Source: Bacillota bacterium
GTDB lineage: Bacteria; Bacillota; Clostridia; Oscillospirales; Ruminococcaceae
Direction: 5' to 3'
Assembly: GCA_023396215.1 (NCBI GenBank)
Contig: JAEWWW010000155.1
Location: 1-64,000 of the forward strand
DNA length: 64,000 nucleotides
The notes below the pieces were generated by a model that saw nothing but the letters and a program-made list of their open reading frames with translations, had not been told where the DNA came from and searched no databases. Made by a program: the position numbers and the translations under genes. Shown in pieces: positions 28,344 to 39,455 of this stretch. Position 1 is the first letter of the stretch; each line of letters opens with the position of its first letter.

Positions 28344-29447
28344 TCAGTCGTTCTTCAGCCGCACCGGCAGCACGAGGAAGAGAAAATCCTCCCCCTGCGG
28401 GGGCAGCACCTTCATGGGCGAGGTGGGGCCGCTCAGCTCAAGCACCACCATATCACATCCTGTGGCCCGCAATGCGTCGATTAAAAAGCGGTTGTTAAAG
28501 CCTACCTCCACCTCGGGGCCCTGGATGGTGCTGCCGACCTCGTCATAGGCGCTGCCCATGGCGGTGGAGCAGGAAATTTGAATCAGTTCCCGCCCAAAGC
28601 GCACCCGCAGCGGGCTTTTGAGACGGTCCTGTATCAGCAGCGAGGTGCGGTCGATGCTGTCCATCAATTCGCGGGTCTGCACCGTCACAGTGGTCTGGGC
28701 CGCGGTGGGTATCGCCGCCCGGTAGTTTAAAAATTCGCCCTCCAGCAGGCGCGAAACCACTGTATAATGCCCCACCCCAAAGAGAATATGCTTTTTGGAT
28801 ACCTGTAGCGCCACCGGGGTGTCGTCGTCCTCCAGCAGCCGCAGCAGGTCGGAAAGGGTCTTGCCCGGCACGATAAAGCTCAGCTTGCCCTCATACTTCA
28901 TCGGCTCGCGGCGCATGGCCAGCCGGTAGCCGTCCACCGAAACAATGGTCAGATGCTCGCCGTCCAGCTCAAAAAGCGAACCGGTATGCACCGGCTTGGA
29001 GTCAGAAACCGCAATGGCAAAGTGGGTTTGCCCAATCATTGACGCAAGGGTGCTCTGGGGCAGCGAGAGGGTGGAGGTATCGGTCAGGGCCGGCAGCTCG
29101 GGGAACTCGGCGGCAGGCTGGCCTAAAATCGAATACTGGGCGACCCCGCTTTTCAGCTCGGTCATCATCCTTTGGTTACAGGAGATAGAAATCTCTTCGG
29201 CGGGCATCCGGCGCACGATATCGGCCAACAGCTTGGCTGAGAGCACCACCTCGCCCTCCTCCTGCACCCGGGCCTCAATCGAGGTAGCAATCCCCAGCTC
29301 CAAATCATAGCCGGTGAGGAAGAGCCGCCCCTCCTTTGCAGCAAAGAGAATACCCTCCAGCGCGGGCAGGCTGGATTTGGAAGAAACTGCCAAAGATACG
29401 CTGGTGATAGCGGTGGACAGAGATTGTTTGTCGCAGATTACTTTCAA
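28344..29447 (-). CDS. dnaN: DNA polymerase III beta sliding clamp
   Basis: About 367 residues with the three repeated clamp domains. Recognisable parts are [28 protein letters not shown] and the C-terminal [21 protein letters not shown]. The dimeric ring tethers polymerase. I prefer the TTG at 29447 (GAGGTGA 5 to 6 bases upstream, giving an MK start like other DnaN proteins) over the GTG at 29456. Confidence 0.97.
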   Translation of the reverse strand: MKVICDKQSLSTAITSVSLAVSSKSSLPALEGILFAAKEGRLFLTGYDLELGIATSIEARVQEEGEVVLSAKLLADIVRRMPAEEISISCNQRMMTELKSGVAQYSILGQPAAEFPELPALTDTSTLSLPQSTLASMIGQTHFAIAVSDSKPVHTGSLFELDGEHLTIVSVDGYRLAMRREPMKYEGKLSFIVPGKTLSDLLRLLEDDDTPVALQVSKKHILFGVGHYTVVSRLLEGEFLNYRAAIPTAAQTTVTVQTRELMDSIDRTSLLIQDRLKSPLRVRFGRELIQISCSTAMGSAYDEVGSTIQGPEVEVGFNNRFLIDALRATGCDMVVLELSGPTSPMKVLPPQGEDFLFLVLPVRLKND

Positions 29448-29866
29448 GTTTGTCACCTCGGATTTTAAATTAGAAGTCCTTTGGGTTTTGCAGGAGATTT
29501 GCCGGGGATGGTGGGGCGATTTTATTCACAGCCCCTTAATCGGGCAGATAGAAGAGAATAGATATAAAGATAAAATAGTAGTAGTAGTAGGCCCGGTGGA
29601 TATGTTGAAATCTCTGTAAAGGCGCGCCGGCGCTGGTTTTTTCGCCTTTGCCCTCCAATAATACCGGTTGTCTTTTTTGTGAACAAGTGAAAAGCGGCTG
29701 TTGCTTTCCACACGGTTGTGAACAAAGCCTGTGAACTTGTGAACAACCGGTGCAAAAACCGGCCGGTTTCGGGGGCCGATTTTTCCGCGCCTTTTTCCCT
29801 GTTCATTCTATGGAATGTTGAATGTTGATAAAACCGGCGGCCCGGCAACTTTATCGTCAGCCTGCG
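29448..29866. other. oriC region between dnaN and dnaA
   Basis: 419 bases without a credible gene. DnaA-box-like 9-mers are TTATTCACA (29522-29530), three copies of TGTGAACAA (complement TTGTTCACA; 29678-29686, 29717-29725, 29738-29746), TGTGAACTT (29730-29738) and TTTCCACAC (29705-29713). Leftward of this point genes run mostly on the minus strand and rightward mostly on the plus strand, as expected for bidirectional replication from here. Exact box use is inferred from consensus. Confidence 0.85.
29549..29603 (-). other. Basal unwinding module with DnaA-trios
   Basis: Read on the minus strand the order is ATATCCACC (DnaA-box-like, 29595-29603), a GGGCC cluster (29591-29596), then CTACTACTACTACTA (complement of five TAG trios at 29576-29590), then AT-rich DNA to 29549. 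This matches the Bacillus layout of box, GC cluster, trios and unwinding element, with unusually regular trios. Confidence 0.75.
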
Positions 29867-31204
29867 CTATTTATCCCGCACGTTTTTGACGATATCCTCT
29901 ATGGTTTCGCGGTAGTGGCTGTCCTGCTCCATGTTTTTTTCCACCTGCTGAATGGCGTAGACCACAGTGGAGTGGTCGCGGCCGCCAAACTCCTCGCCGA
30001 TGGTGGACATCGACATCTGGGTAATCTCCCGCACGATGTACATCGAAATCTGCCGGGCCGAGGATATCTGCGCCGAACGTTTGCTGGAGCGGATGTCGGC
30101 GGGGGTGACCCCATAGGTGCGGGAAACCTCCGAGATGATGCGCTCCACCGTGATGGGGATGGGCTGGTTGTCGTTGAGGATATCCCGGATGGCGTTCTGG
30201 GCGATGAGCACCGAGGGGTTGGAGCCGGCAAGCTGCTTGTAGGCCTTAAGCTTTTTCACCGCGCCCTCCAACTGACGGATGTTGGTTTTCAGGCGGTTGG
30301 CGATATATTCCGAAACCTCGTCGGGAATATGGATATCCAGCAGCTCGGCCTTGCGGCGGATGATGGCGATGCGGGTTTCAAAATCGGGGGGCTGAATGTC
30401 GGCCAGCAGGCCCCACTCAAAGCGGGTACGCAGCCTGTCCTCCAGCGTTTTAATCTCCTTGGGCGGCCGGTCGGAGGTGAGCACAATCTGCTTGCCCTCC
30501 TGATAGAGGGTGTTGAAGGTGTGAAAGAACTCCTCCTGGGTGCTTTCCTTGCCGCCGATGAACTGGACGTCGTCCATGAGCAGAACGTCGAGGTTGCGGT
30601 ATTTATCGTGGAACTGGCTGGTGGTTTCCTCTTTAATCGCCTGAATGAGGTCGTTGGTAAACTCCTCGCCCTTGACATAGATGATTTTCGCGTCCTTGTT
30701 GGACATTATAATCTCTTCGTTGATGGCGTAGAGCAGGTGGGTTTTGCCCAGCCCCGAGCCGCCGTAGATAAACAGCGGGTTGTAGGAGCGCGAAGGGTTG
30801 GTGGCCACCGCCAGCGCCGCCGCGTGGGCAAACTTGTTGGAGGAGCCCACAATGAAGTTGGCGAAGGTGTATTCGTAATCTCCCCCCATCGAAACAAAAT
30901 CCAGCGCTTCACCCTGAAGACCGCTGGAGTGAAACTTCTCGGTGGGGGCGGTGCCCGGTGGCTCGCAGAGAATTTTGACCTCCAGCCCGAAGCCCAGCAC
31001 CGATTCCAGCGCCCGTTGCAGCAGGTCGAGGTATTTTTCCTCTATGATATTTTTCTTAAACTCTGAACGGACAAACAAAGTCGCCACCGAGCTGTCCATT
31101 CTGACCGGCTCGATGTCCTTAATCCAAAGGTTGAAGGCGACGTCCGAAAGCTCGCCCCGGCAGTACTCCCGTACAAGGGCAAATATTTCACGAAAGGATT
31201 CCAT
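29867..31204 (-). CDS. dnaA: Chromosomal replication initiator protein DnaA
   Basis: 445 residues, usual length. Domain I is residues 1-80; a short domain II linker follows (about 81-108). The AAA+ domain III has Walker A GGSGLGKT (148-155), Walker B VLLMDDVQF and sensor II in LRTRFEWGL. Domain IV has the DNA-binding signature GGRDHSTVVYAI. It melts oriC at adjacent sites and starts replication. The ATG has GGGGAGGAAAC upstream. Confidence 0.98.
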   Translation of the reverse strand: MESFREIFALVREYCRGELSDVAFNLWIKDIEPVRMDSSVATLFVRSEFKKNIIEEKYLDLLQRALESVLGFGLEVKILCEPPGTAPTEKFHSSGLQGEALDFVSMGGDYEYTFANFIVGSSNKFAHAAALAVATNPSRSYNPLFIYGGSGLGKTHLLYAINEEIIMSNKDAKIIYVKGEEFTNDLIQAIKEETTSQFHDKYRNLDVLLMDDVQFIGGKESTQEEFFHTFNTLYQEGKQIVLTSDRPPKEIKTLEDRLRTRFEWGLLADIQPPDFETRIAIIRRKAELLDIHIPDEVSEYIANRLKTNIRQLEGAVKKLKAYKQLAGSNPSVLIAQNAIRDILNDNQPIPITVERIISEVSRTYGVTPADIRSSKRSAQISSARQISMYIVREITQMSMSTIGEEFGGRDHSTVVYAIQQVEKNMEQDSHYRETIEDIVKNVRDK

Positions 31205-31360
31205 TTGTGTTGTTTCCTCCCCATATGGGCTAGTTAATTTTTTTGCAGGGCCGCCAATGGGCTGCGCAGCAGGCCGATTGTTGAAAATCGGTATAATCAG
31301 CGGGAAAGGCTGTTGAATCTTTTAGGAATCAACACCCTTCCCACCGGTTTTTCTTCTGCA

Positions 31361-31400
31361 ATTGTATCACGAAAGCACTCTTTTTTCAAGGTTTTCCACA
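31361..31400 (-). promoter_or_regulatory. dnaA promoter with upstream DnaA box
   Basis: Minus-strand TTGAAA (31384-31389) and TACAAT (31361-31366), 17 bases apart. TTTTCCACA, a fit to the relaxed DnaA-box consensus, is at 31392-31400 on the plus strand right next to the -35, which suggests autoregulation. The rest of 31205-31660 shows no gene. Confidence 0.65.
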
Positions 31401-31565
31401 GCCTGAAACAGGCTATATATATAAATGTATAAATTAAAGCCCCAAAAGGGTGGAAAAGCCGGAGCTTCAGTCGCCTTTTGGGCAAAAAACCCCCTGTTTC
31501 TACAAAAGAAAAAGTTTTGGGCAGGGCACGAAGCTCCCCTCGTGAGCCCCCCGATATTTGGCTAT

Positions 31566-31594
31566 TTGCAGCGGGGGGCCTTGTGTGATAAAAT
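31566..31594 (+). promoter_or_regulatory. mnmE promoter
   Basis: TTGCAG (31566-31571) and TAAAAT (31589-31594) with a 17-base spacer, about 65 bases before the mnmE ATG. Confidence 0.55.
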
Positions 31595-31660
31595 AAGGCC
31601 TGTTATAAACCGTCTGTCCGCTTCACATAGGGCCGGGCGGCGGCAGGGAGGCCGTAAACC

Positions 31661-33037
31661 ATGGCAGCTTTTGAAACAACCATCGCCGCGATATCCACCC
31701 CCCCCGGGCAGGGGGCGGTGGGTATGGTGCGCCTTTCCGGCCCCGATGCCCGCGCCATTGGGCGGCGGGTATTTCGCCCCATGGATAAAAGCCGCGCTCT
31801 GGAGCAGCTTGCGGGCTATACCGGCTGTCTGGGCCGGGTGTTTGATGAGGCGGGCGACATTGACGAGGCGGTGGCCTTTGTCTATCAGGCCCCCAAAAGC
31901 TACACCGGCGAGGACGTGGTGGAGCTCTGCTGCCACGGGGGCAGCTTTCTGCTGGCCCGCGTGCTGGGGGCAGCGCTGGCGGCGGGGGCCGCCCCTGCCG
32001 GGCCGGGGGAGTTCACCAAGCGGGCTTTCTTAAACGGCAAGCTCTCGCTGGACGAGGCCGAGTCGGTGATGGGGCTGGTGTCGGCCCACTCCGACAGCGC
32101 TGCCCGGGCCGCTCTCGCCGCCCGCGACGGCGCCCTGACCAACGAAATCGCCGCCTGCGCCGACCGTCTGGTCGACCTTGCGGCCCATCTGGCCGCCTGG
32201 GTGGATTACCCTGAGGAGGACATCCCCCAGGTGGAGGAGGCCGCGCTGGTGGCCACCCTCGGCGAGGTGGCCGGGCGGCTGCAATCGCTGACCGGGGGCT
32301 ACCGCCGGGGCCGCATCCTGCGCGAAGGGGTGGATACCGTCATCGCGGGGCGGCCCAACGTGGGCAAATCCACCCTGATGAACGTCCTCGCAGGCAGCCA
32401 GCGCAGCATCGTCACCGATATCCCCGGCACCACCCGTGACGTGGTGGAGGATACGGTGCGGCTGGGCGGGCTGCTGCTGCGGCTTTCAGACACCGCCGGG
32501 CTGCGCCAAACCGACGACCCGGTGGAACAGGCGGGGGTGGCGCTGACCAACAGCAGGCTGGAAAGCTGCGATCTGGTACTGGCGGTCTTTGACGGCGGCC
32601 TGCCGCTGGAGGAGGAGGATGCCGCCCTGCTGGCGCGGCTCAGGGACAGGCTCTGCGTCGGGGTGGTCAACAAGGCCGACCGGCCGCTGCTGCTGGATAT
32701 CCGCCCCATAAGAGAGGCTCTGCCCGCCGTGGTCGAGCTTTCGGCCAAAACGGGGGAGGGGATTGGCCAGCTGGAGGAAGCGGTTACCCGGCTGCTGGGG
32801 CTGGCAAAGCTGGACCCCGCCGCCCCCATGCTGCATACCCACCGTCAGCTGGACTGTGTCCGCCGGGCGTTGGAGGAGCTGAATCAGGCCACCGCGGCCC
32901 TCACCGAGGGGCAGACGCTGGATGCGGTGTCGGTCTGTGTGGACGGCGCTATCGACGCGCTGCTGGAGCTTACCGGGCAGCGGGCCTCGGCCGCCGTGGT
33001 GGACAGGGTGTTTCACAACTTCTGCGTGGGCAAATAA
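31661..33037 (+). CDS. mnmE: tRNA-modifying GTPase MnmE
   Basis: 458 residues. The N-terminal folate-binding domain begins TTIAAISTPPGQGAVGMVRLSG in two blocks, followed by the helical region and the inserted G domain: P-loop AGRPNVGKST, G2 GTTRDVVED, DTAGLR, NKAD. It ends with the catalytic FCVGK motif. With MnmG it makes cmnm5U34 in tRNA wobble positions. It is the first gene of the rightward mnmE-mnmG-rsmG series. Confidence 0.98.
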   Translation: MAAFETTIAAISTPPGQGAVGMVRLSGPDARAIGRRVFRPMDKSRALEQLAGYTGCLGRVFDEAGDIDEAVAFVYQAPKSYTGEDVVELCCHGGSFLLARVLGAALAAGAAPAGPGEFTKRAFLNGKLSLDEAESVMGLVSAHSDSAARAALAARDGALTNEIAACADRLVDLAAHLAAWVDYPEEDIPQVEEAALVATLGEVAGRLQSLTGGYRRGRILREGVDTVIAGRPNVGKSTLMNVLAGSQRSIVTDIPGTTRDVVEDTVRLGGLLLRLSDTAGLRQTDDPVEQAGVALTNSRLESCDLVLAVFDGGLPLEEEDAALLARLRDRLCVGVVNKADRPLLLDIRPIREALPAVVELSAKTGEGIGQLEEAVTRLLGLAKLDPAAPMLHTHRQLDCVRRALEELNQATAALTEGQTLDAVSVCVDGAIDALLELTGQRASAAVVDRVFHNFCVGK

Positions 33038-33176
33038 ACACAAATAGAACTATACTGTTTGTATTTTAAACAAGAGTTTATACCTGTTTACGCAGGGAAT
33101 TGCTTGCCTTATAAATACATTAAGTATAATAGATGACTAATTATACAATTTTGCTTTTATCTGGCAGGGAGGCTTT

Positions 33177-35049
<1,873 letters not shown>

Positions 35050-35057
<8 letters not shown>

Positions 35058-35757
35058 TCGCAGCTACTTACAGGAGCAGGCCGCAGCCTTTGGCATCGCC
35101 CTGACCGGCGACATGCTGGAAAAGCTGGATACCTACGCCCAACTGCTGGTGGATTGGAACCAGCGGGTCAACCTGACTGCCATCACCCAGCCGCGGGAGA
35201 TTACGGTGAAACACTTTCTGGATAGCCTGCTGCTGGCGGCGGTGGTCCCGCTGCCCGAGGGCTGCTCGCTGGTGGATGTGGGCACCGGGGCGGGGTTCCC
35301 CGGCCTGCCGGTGAAAATTTTGCGGCCCGATGTGAAGCTCACCCTGCTGGATAGCCTCAACAAGCGGCTGGTATTTTTAGAGGCGCTCTGCGGCGAGCTG
35401 GGCGTCGAAGCCCGGCGGGTACACGCCCGTGCCGAGGAGGCGGGGCGAGGCGCGCTGCGGGAAGGCTTTGATTTAGCCACCGCCCGGGCGGTGGCATCTC
35501 TTTCGCAGCTCTGCGAATACTGCCTGCCGCTGGTGCGGGCAGGGGGGCGGTTTGTGGCCCTCAAAGGCCCCGAGGTAGAGCAGGAGGCCGGCCAGGCCGA
35601 AAAGGCGATTGCCCTTTTGGGGGGCAGGCTGGCTGAGATCCGCCACCTAAATCTGCCCGATGGCAGCGCCCGCAGCTTTGTCATTATAGAGAAAATATCG
35701 CAAACTCCGGCAAAATACCCCCGCCAATCAGCAAAAATTACCAAAAGTCCCCTATAA
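35050..35757 (+). CDS. rsmG: 16S rRNA (guanine527-N7)-methyltransferase RsmG
   Basis: 235 residues. SAM-binding motif VDVGTGAGFPGLPVKI, then LLDSLNKRLVFLE and the RxxARAVASLSQL region typical of GidB/RsmG. The C-terminal 20 residues are low complexity. It modifies the 530 loop of 16S rRNA; loss gives low-level streptomycin resistance in known species. Overlap with mnmG implies translational coupling. Confidence 0.96.
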
Positions 35758-35814
35758 AAACAGCAATAAAGGTATAATTCCGTCGCAAAATGCGGTGGAA
35801 ATAGTTGGAATAAC

Positions 35815-35894
35815 AACATCACCCGTGCTACCATTTGTAAAAGAGATTTTTTGCACAGTTTTGCAACAAATCTCTGGTTAGCGGGGGTGATGTT
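35815..35894 (+). promoter_or_regulatory. Long nested hairpin upstream of noc
   Basis: Outer arms AACATCACCC (35815-35824) and GGGTGATGTT (35885-35894); next GCTACC / GGTTAGC with one bulge; inner arms AGAGATTT / AAATCTCT. Almost the whole 80 nt can form one interrupted hairpin. It is followed by TTGCTTGCCCC, so it may terminate the mnmE-mnmG-rsmG transcript or act as the noc leader. Confidence 0.55.
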
Positions 35895-35960
35895 TTGCTT
35901 GCCCCTGCCAAGACAGTGAAAGACCGCGGACGACAAAAACTTTAGCGGGAGGTCGGTATC

Positions 35961-36794
35961 ATGGCTTGGATGTCTAAAAATTCCGAACGAATGGGCAAGC
36001 TGGCCTGTCTGCCGCTGGGGGAGATTGCCCCAAACCCCAACCAACCCCGGCGCAGCTTTGACCAGCAGGAGCTGGACAAGCTTGCCCGCAGCATTGCCGC
36101 CAACGGGCTGCTGCAGCCGGTCACGGTGCGCCGCACCGACCGTGACAGCTACCAGCTGATTGCGGGCGAGCGCCGCCTGATGGCCTGCAAGGCCCTGGGG
36201 ATGGATAAGATTGCCGCCATTGTGGTAGAGATGCCTGACACCGACTCGGCGGTTATGGCGCTGGTGGAAAACCTGCACCGGGCCGACCTCAACTGCTTTG
36301 AGGAGGCCGAGGCCATTGCCGGGCTGATGGCCGACGGGCGGCTGACCCAGCAGCAGGTGGCAAGGATGCTCTGCCGCTCGCAGCCCGCCATTGCCAACAA
36401 GCTGCGGCTGCTGCGGCTTTCTCCACAGCTTCGCGCCTTGATTGTGGAAAGTTCCCTCACCGAGCGCCACGCCCGTGCCCTGCTGGCGGTGGAGGACCCC
36501 GACCTGCAGATGGAGATTGCCCAGCATGTGATAGAGGCCGGGCTGAACGTTTCGGCCACCGAAGCCTACATACAGCGCCGCCTGCGCACCCCGGCCCAAA
36601 AGCCCGCCCGTTTGGTGGTGGTCAAGGATGTGCGGCTGCTGTTTAACTCCATCTCAAAAGCGGTGAGCGCCATCAAGGAGGGCGGCTTCGAGGTGGAAAC
36701 GCTGCAAACCGAGGACGACCGCTATGTGAACTATGTGGTGCGCATCCCCAAAGAGAGGGTCTACCTGCGCCGCGCCGACGACGCAACCGCGTAA
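35961..36794 (+). CDS. noc: ParB-family nucleoid occlusion protein Noc
   Basis: 277 residues. The N-terminal ParB/Noc domain has LPLGEIAPNPNQPRRSFDQ and IAGERRLMACKALG (the CTP-binding box), then an HTH (LTQQQVARMLCRSQPAIANK) and a C-terminal dimerisation part. Placement right after rsmG and ahead of parA/parB, the regular Bacillota position, favours Noc over a second ParB. Noc binds its own sites and blocks septation over DNA in Bacillus. No perfect Noc-box palindrome was seen nearby. Confidence 0.9.
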   Translation: MAWMSKNSERMGKLACLPLGEIAPNPNQPRRSFDQQELDKLARSIAANGLLQPVTVRRTDRDSYQLIAGERRLMACKALGMDKIAAIVVEMPDTDSAVMALVENLHRADLNCFEEAEAIAGLMADGRLTQQQVARMLCRSQPAIANKLRLLRLSPQLRALIVESSLTERHARALLAVEDPDLQMEIAQHVIEAGLNVSATEAYIQRRLRTPAQKPARLVVVKDVRLLFNSISKAVSAIKEGGFEVETLQTEDDRYVNYVVRIPKERVYLRRADDATA

Positions 36795-36851
36795 GGCAAG
36801 CCTGTTCCCCTGCGAGCAGCGGGGTGATAGAAATAGATACTTCCCAAGCTG

Positions 36852-36890
36852 ACAGCAGCAGCCCGGCCATCAAGGCCGGGCTGCTGCTGT
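36852..36890 (+). terminator. Terminator after noc
   Basis: A 17 bp stem (ACAGCAGCAGCCCGGCC / GGCCGGGCTGCTGCTGT) with a 5-base loop followed by TTGC. Very stable though short of T residues. The stretch 36891-37134 holds no gene I can support. Confidence 0.7.
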
Positions 36891-37134
36891 TTGCGGGATA
36901 GCCGGTGCGGTTTGGCCTATACCCGGCTTTTGTTGGCGCCCTGAGGCCGGGGGAGGGGGAGAGTGTCGACATCGACAGGGGAGAACGGCGTAGAAGCATG
37001 CGGGTGGAACCGCCAGTAAATTTTCTCCGGAGTTGGGTGACGCGGGGGAAGGGCTTTACGCCCGGCGGCGGGCAATGTTCTGTTTTGCCCGGGGGTGGCC
37101 TGCAAAAGCCCCTGCTTCTGTGGATCGGGGGCAA

Positions 37135-37150
37135 TGTTTCACATGAAACA
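37135..37150. other. parS centromere site upstream of parA
   Basis: TGTTTCACATGAAACA, one base from the consensus parS palindrome TGTTTCACGTGAAACA. It sits about 480 bases before parA and 1.3 kb before parB, the expected origin-proximal place. ParB would load here and spread. Confidence 0.88.
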
Positions 37151-37162
37151 CCCCGCCCAAAG

Positions 37163-37197
37163 CCCTGTAAAAAAGGCGGCCCCCCTTTTTTACAGGG
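37163..37197. terminator. Hairpin CCCTGTAAAAAAGG / CCTTTTTTACAGGG
   Basis: A 14 bp stem with a GC-rich loop, 12 bases after parS. It lacks a separate T-tract beyond the stem. TATAAT at 37243-37248, downstream of it, may start the parA transcript. Confidence 0.45.
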
Positions 37198-37270
37198 AAT
37201 TTTAAGGTGGCCTGCATCTTTACCCCTGCCGGAGGGTTGTGCTATAATAGACCCAAAACGGCCACTTGAC

Positions 37271-37441
37271 GGTTCAGGCTGGTGAAAAAGCCGCGCAAAC
37301 GTAAAATGTCTACGCCATTTTACTTACATCGTTGGCTGCACTTGTAAATGTCGGTCACATATATTGAATATGCTCCCTCATTTGCTGCGCTTGCCGCCTC
37401 GTCTTGCACAGTTTTTCGCCGCCTGAGGTTCTTTGATACGC
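37271..37441 (-). repeat. Repeat family 2, copy C (inverted)
   Basis: About 170 bp, in reverse orientation relative to copies at 43358-43533 and 54106-54279. Shared blocks include GTTGGCTGCACTTGTAAATG (complement present in the other copies) and TTTGCTGCGCTTGCCGCCTC. It lies between the likely parA promoter and parA. A second short piece of its left end (GCCGAAAAAGCCGCGCAAAC) recurs at about 37462-37481. Confidence 0.75.
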
Positions 37442-37630
37442 CCAGTCGTTTTGCGATTCGGGCTGCCGAAAAAGCCGCGCAAACAGGGGCAGATTTCCCC
37501 CAGAGTGCTGCAAGGGCGGAAAAATAAGAGACAAGCCCTGCAAAATGGCCGTGGCTTGGGGGATTTATCCAGAACTGGAATGAAACAGGGGCGCAGAAGC
37601 CAAAATAATACAGTCGATTGGGAGGAAGAT

Positions 37631-38398
37631 ATGGGTAAGGTTATTGCGGTGGCCAACCAAAAGGGCGGTGTAGGCAAAACCACCACCGCCGTCAACCTTG
37701 CCGCTGCCCTGGGTGACCTGGGCAAGCGTGTGCTGATGGTGGATTTTGACCCGCAGGGCAACGCCACCAGCGGTTTGGGGGTCAACAAGCGGGATATCAA
37801 GGTTTCCACCTACGATATCATCATCAGCGGGGCGCAGCCCGCGCAGGCGGTGGTGAAGAATGTCTGCAAAAATGTGGATCTGCTGCCCTGCAATATCTCG
37901 CTTGCCGGGGCCGAGATTGAGCTGGTGGATATGGAAAACCGCACCCAGCGGCTGAGAGGCCCGATGCTCAAGACCAAGGAAGAGTACGACTTTGTCATCA
38001 TCGACTGCCCGCCCTCGCTGGGGCTTTTGACCCTCAACGCACTCACCGCCAGCGACACGCTGCTGATACCCATCCAGTGCGAGTACTACGCCCTCGAGGG
38101 GCTTTCGCAGCTCATGACCACGGTGCGGCAGGTGAAACGGCTGTACAACAGCAGCCTCGACCTTGAAGGAGTACTGCTCACCATGTATGACGGGCGGCTT
38201 AACCTTACCCTTCAGGTGGTGGATGAGGTCAAGCGCCACTTCCCCCAAAAGGTGTACAGCACCTCGATTCCCCGCAACGTCAAGCTTTCCGAGGCCCCCA
38301 GCTTTGGGCAGCCGGTCATCTACTTTGACCGTTCCTCCAAGGGTACGCAGGCCTATTGCGAGCTGGCCCGGGAGCTGCTGTACAATCAGCGTACTTAA
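37631..38398 (+). CDS. parA: Chromosome-partitioning ATPase ParA (Soj)
   Basis: 255 residues from the ATG at 37631 (GGAGGAAG). The deviant Walker A is QKGGVGKTTT, Walker A' is MVDFDPQGNAT, and Walker B is FVIIDCPPSLGLL. The frame is open upstream, but that part is repeat DNA. With ParB it organises and segregates origins and, as Soj, influences DnaA and sporulation in Bacillus. parB follows 86 bases later. Confidence 0.97.
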   Translation: MGKVIAVANQKGGVGKTTTAVNLAAALGDLGKRVLMVDFDPQGNATSGLGVNKRDIKVSTYDIIISGAQPAQAVVKNVCKNVDLLPCNISLAGAEIELVDMENRTQRLRGPMLKTKEEYDFVIIDCPPSLGLLTLNALTASDTLLIPIQCEYYALEGLSQLMTTVRQVKRLYNSSLDLEGVLLTMYDGRLNLTLQVVDEVKRHFPQKVYSTSIPRNVKLSEAPSFGQPVIYFDRSSKGTQAYCELARELLYNQRT

Positions 38399-38484
38399 GG
38401 CCGGCGACTCTCTCCCTCCAGCGGCTTATGCTGCGTTAAAGGGCATTGGGGCACGGCAAAAATATAGGATGGAGGAAGGGCCTG

Positions 38485-39357
38485 ATGGCAAAAAGAGGTG
38501 GCTTGGGCAAGGGGCTGGACGCCCTTTTTATCGACAACACCAGCGAAAGCGGACGCACCGTCTCCTCGGTGCGCATCTCAGAGATAGAGCCCAACAAGGA
38601 GCAGCCCCGGCGGGTCTTTGACGACGGCGCGCTGCAGGAGCTTTCGGATTCTATCCGGGAGCACGGGGTGTTGCAGCCGATTATCGTGCGCCCGCTGGAG
38701 GGCGGTGGCTATCAGATTGTGGCGGGCGAGCGCCGCTGGCGTGCCTCCCGCCTGGCGGGACTGAGTGAGATACCCGCCATTGTGCGGGAAGCCGACGACA
38801 CCCTGACCATGGAGATGGCACTGATAGAGAACCTGCAGCGTGAGGATTTGAACATCCTTGAAGAAGCACAGGGCTACAAGGCGCTGATGGAGCTGCACGG
38901 CCTTACCCAGGAGCAGGTGGCCAAGCGGGTGGGGAAATCCCGCCCGGTGGTGACCAACGCCCTGCGGATACTCAACCTGCCTAAAAAGGTGCAGGCGATG
39001 GTGGCGCAGGGGGGCATCAGCCCCGGCCACGCCCGGGTGCTGGCAGGCATGCAGGACCACGCCTCGGCCGAGGCACTCGCGGCGCGGATTGCGGGCGAAG
39101 GGCTTTCGGTGCGTGAAACCGAACGGCTTGCCAAGGGCGAAAAGATGGCCCGCGCCAGCGGCGGCTCCCGCAAGCAGGAGGAGAGCGCCTGGGGCGAAAA
39201 CTACTATAAAGAGATGGAAATCGCCCTGCAAAACAGCCTGGGCCGCAGGGTAAAGATAACCCCAAAAAGCAACGGCGGCACCCTTGAGGTGGAGTTTTTC
39301 ACCAAGGAAGATTTAAGCGATATGGCCGCAAAGCTTTCGGGCGAAGGCAAGGCGTAG
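38485..39357 (+). CDS. parB: Chromosome-partitioning protein ParB (Spo0J)
   Basis: 290 residues from the ATG at 38485 (GGAGGAAGG). It begins with the hallmark RGGLGKGLDALF, followed by the CTPase box VAGERRWRASRLAG and the HTH (LTQEQVAKRVGKSRPVVTNALR). The C-terminal domain dimerises. Its CTP-dependent clamp loads at parS; two parS sites are close by (37135 and 39776). Confidence 0.97.
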   Translation: MAKRGGLGKGLDALFIDNTSESGRTVSSVRISEIEPNKEQPRRVFDDGALQELSDSIREHGVLQPIIVRPLEGGGYQIVAGERRWRASRLAGLSEIPAIVREADDTLTMEMALIENLQREDLNILEEAQGYKALMELHGLTQEQVAKRVGKSRPVVTNALRILNLPKKVQAMVAQGGISPGHARVLAGMQDHASAEALAARIAGEGLSVRETERLAKGEKMARASGGSRKQEESAWGENYYKEMEIALQNSLGRRVKITPKSNGGTLEVEFFTKEDLSDMAAKLSGEGKA

Positions 39358-39455
39358 CAGATAAAACAGAGGATGGGGCGCACCCGCGGGGCGGCGGGCA
39401 GACCCTGTAAGCCAAAACAACCGCCCCAAAACCATAAAGGAAGGTCGAAAAGCAG

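Noticed and set aside
36905..37285. 126-codon plus-strand frame between noc and parA
   Set aside because: It runs through parS and a hairpin, has no ribosome-binding site, and its translation looks like non-coding GC-rich DNA.
39358..39455. T-box riboswitch before serS
   Set aside because: Only 98 bases, no terminator hairpin and no T-box consensus sequence.
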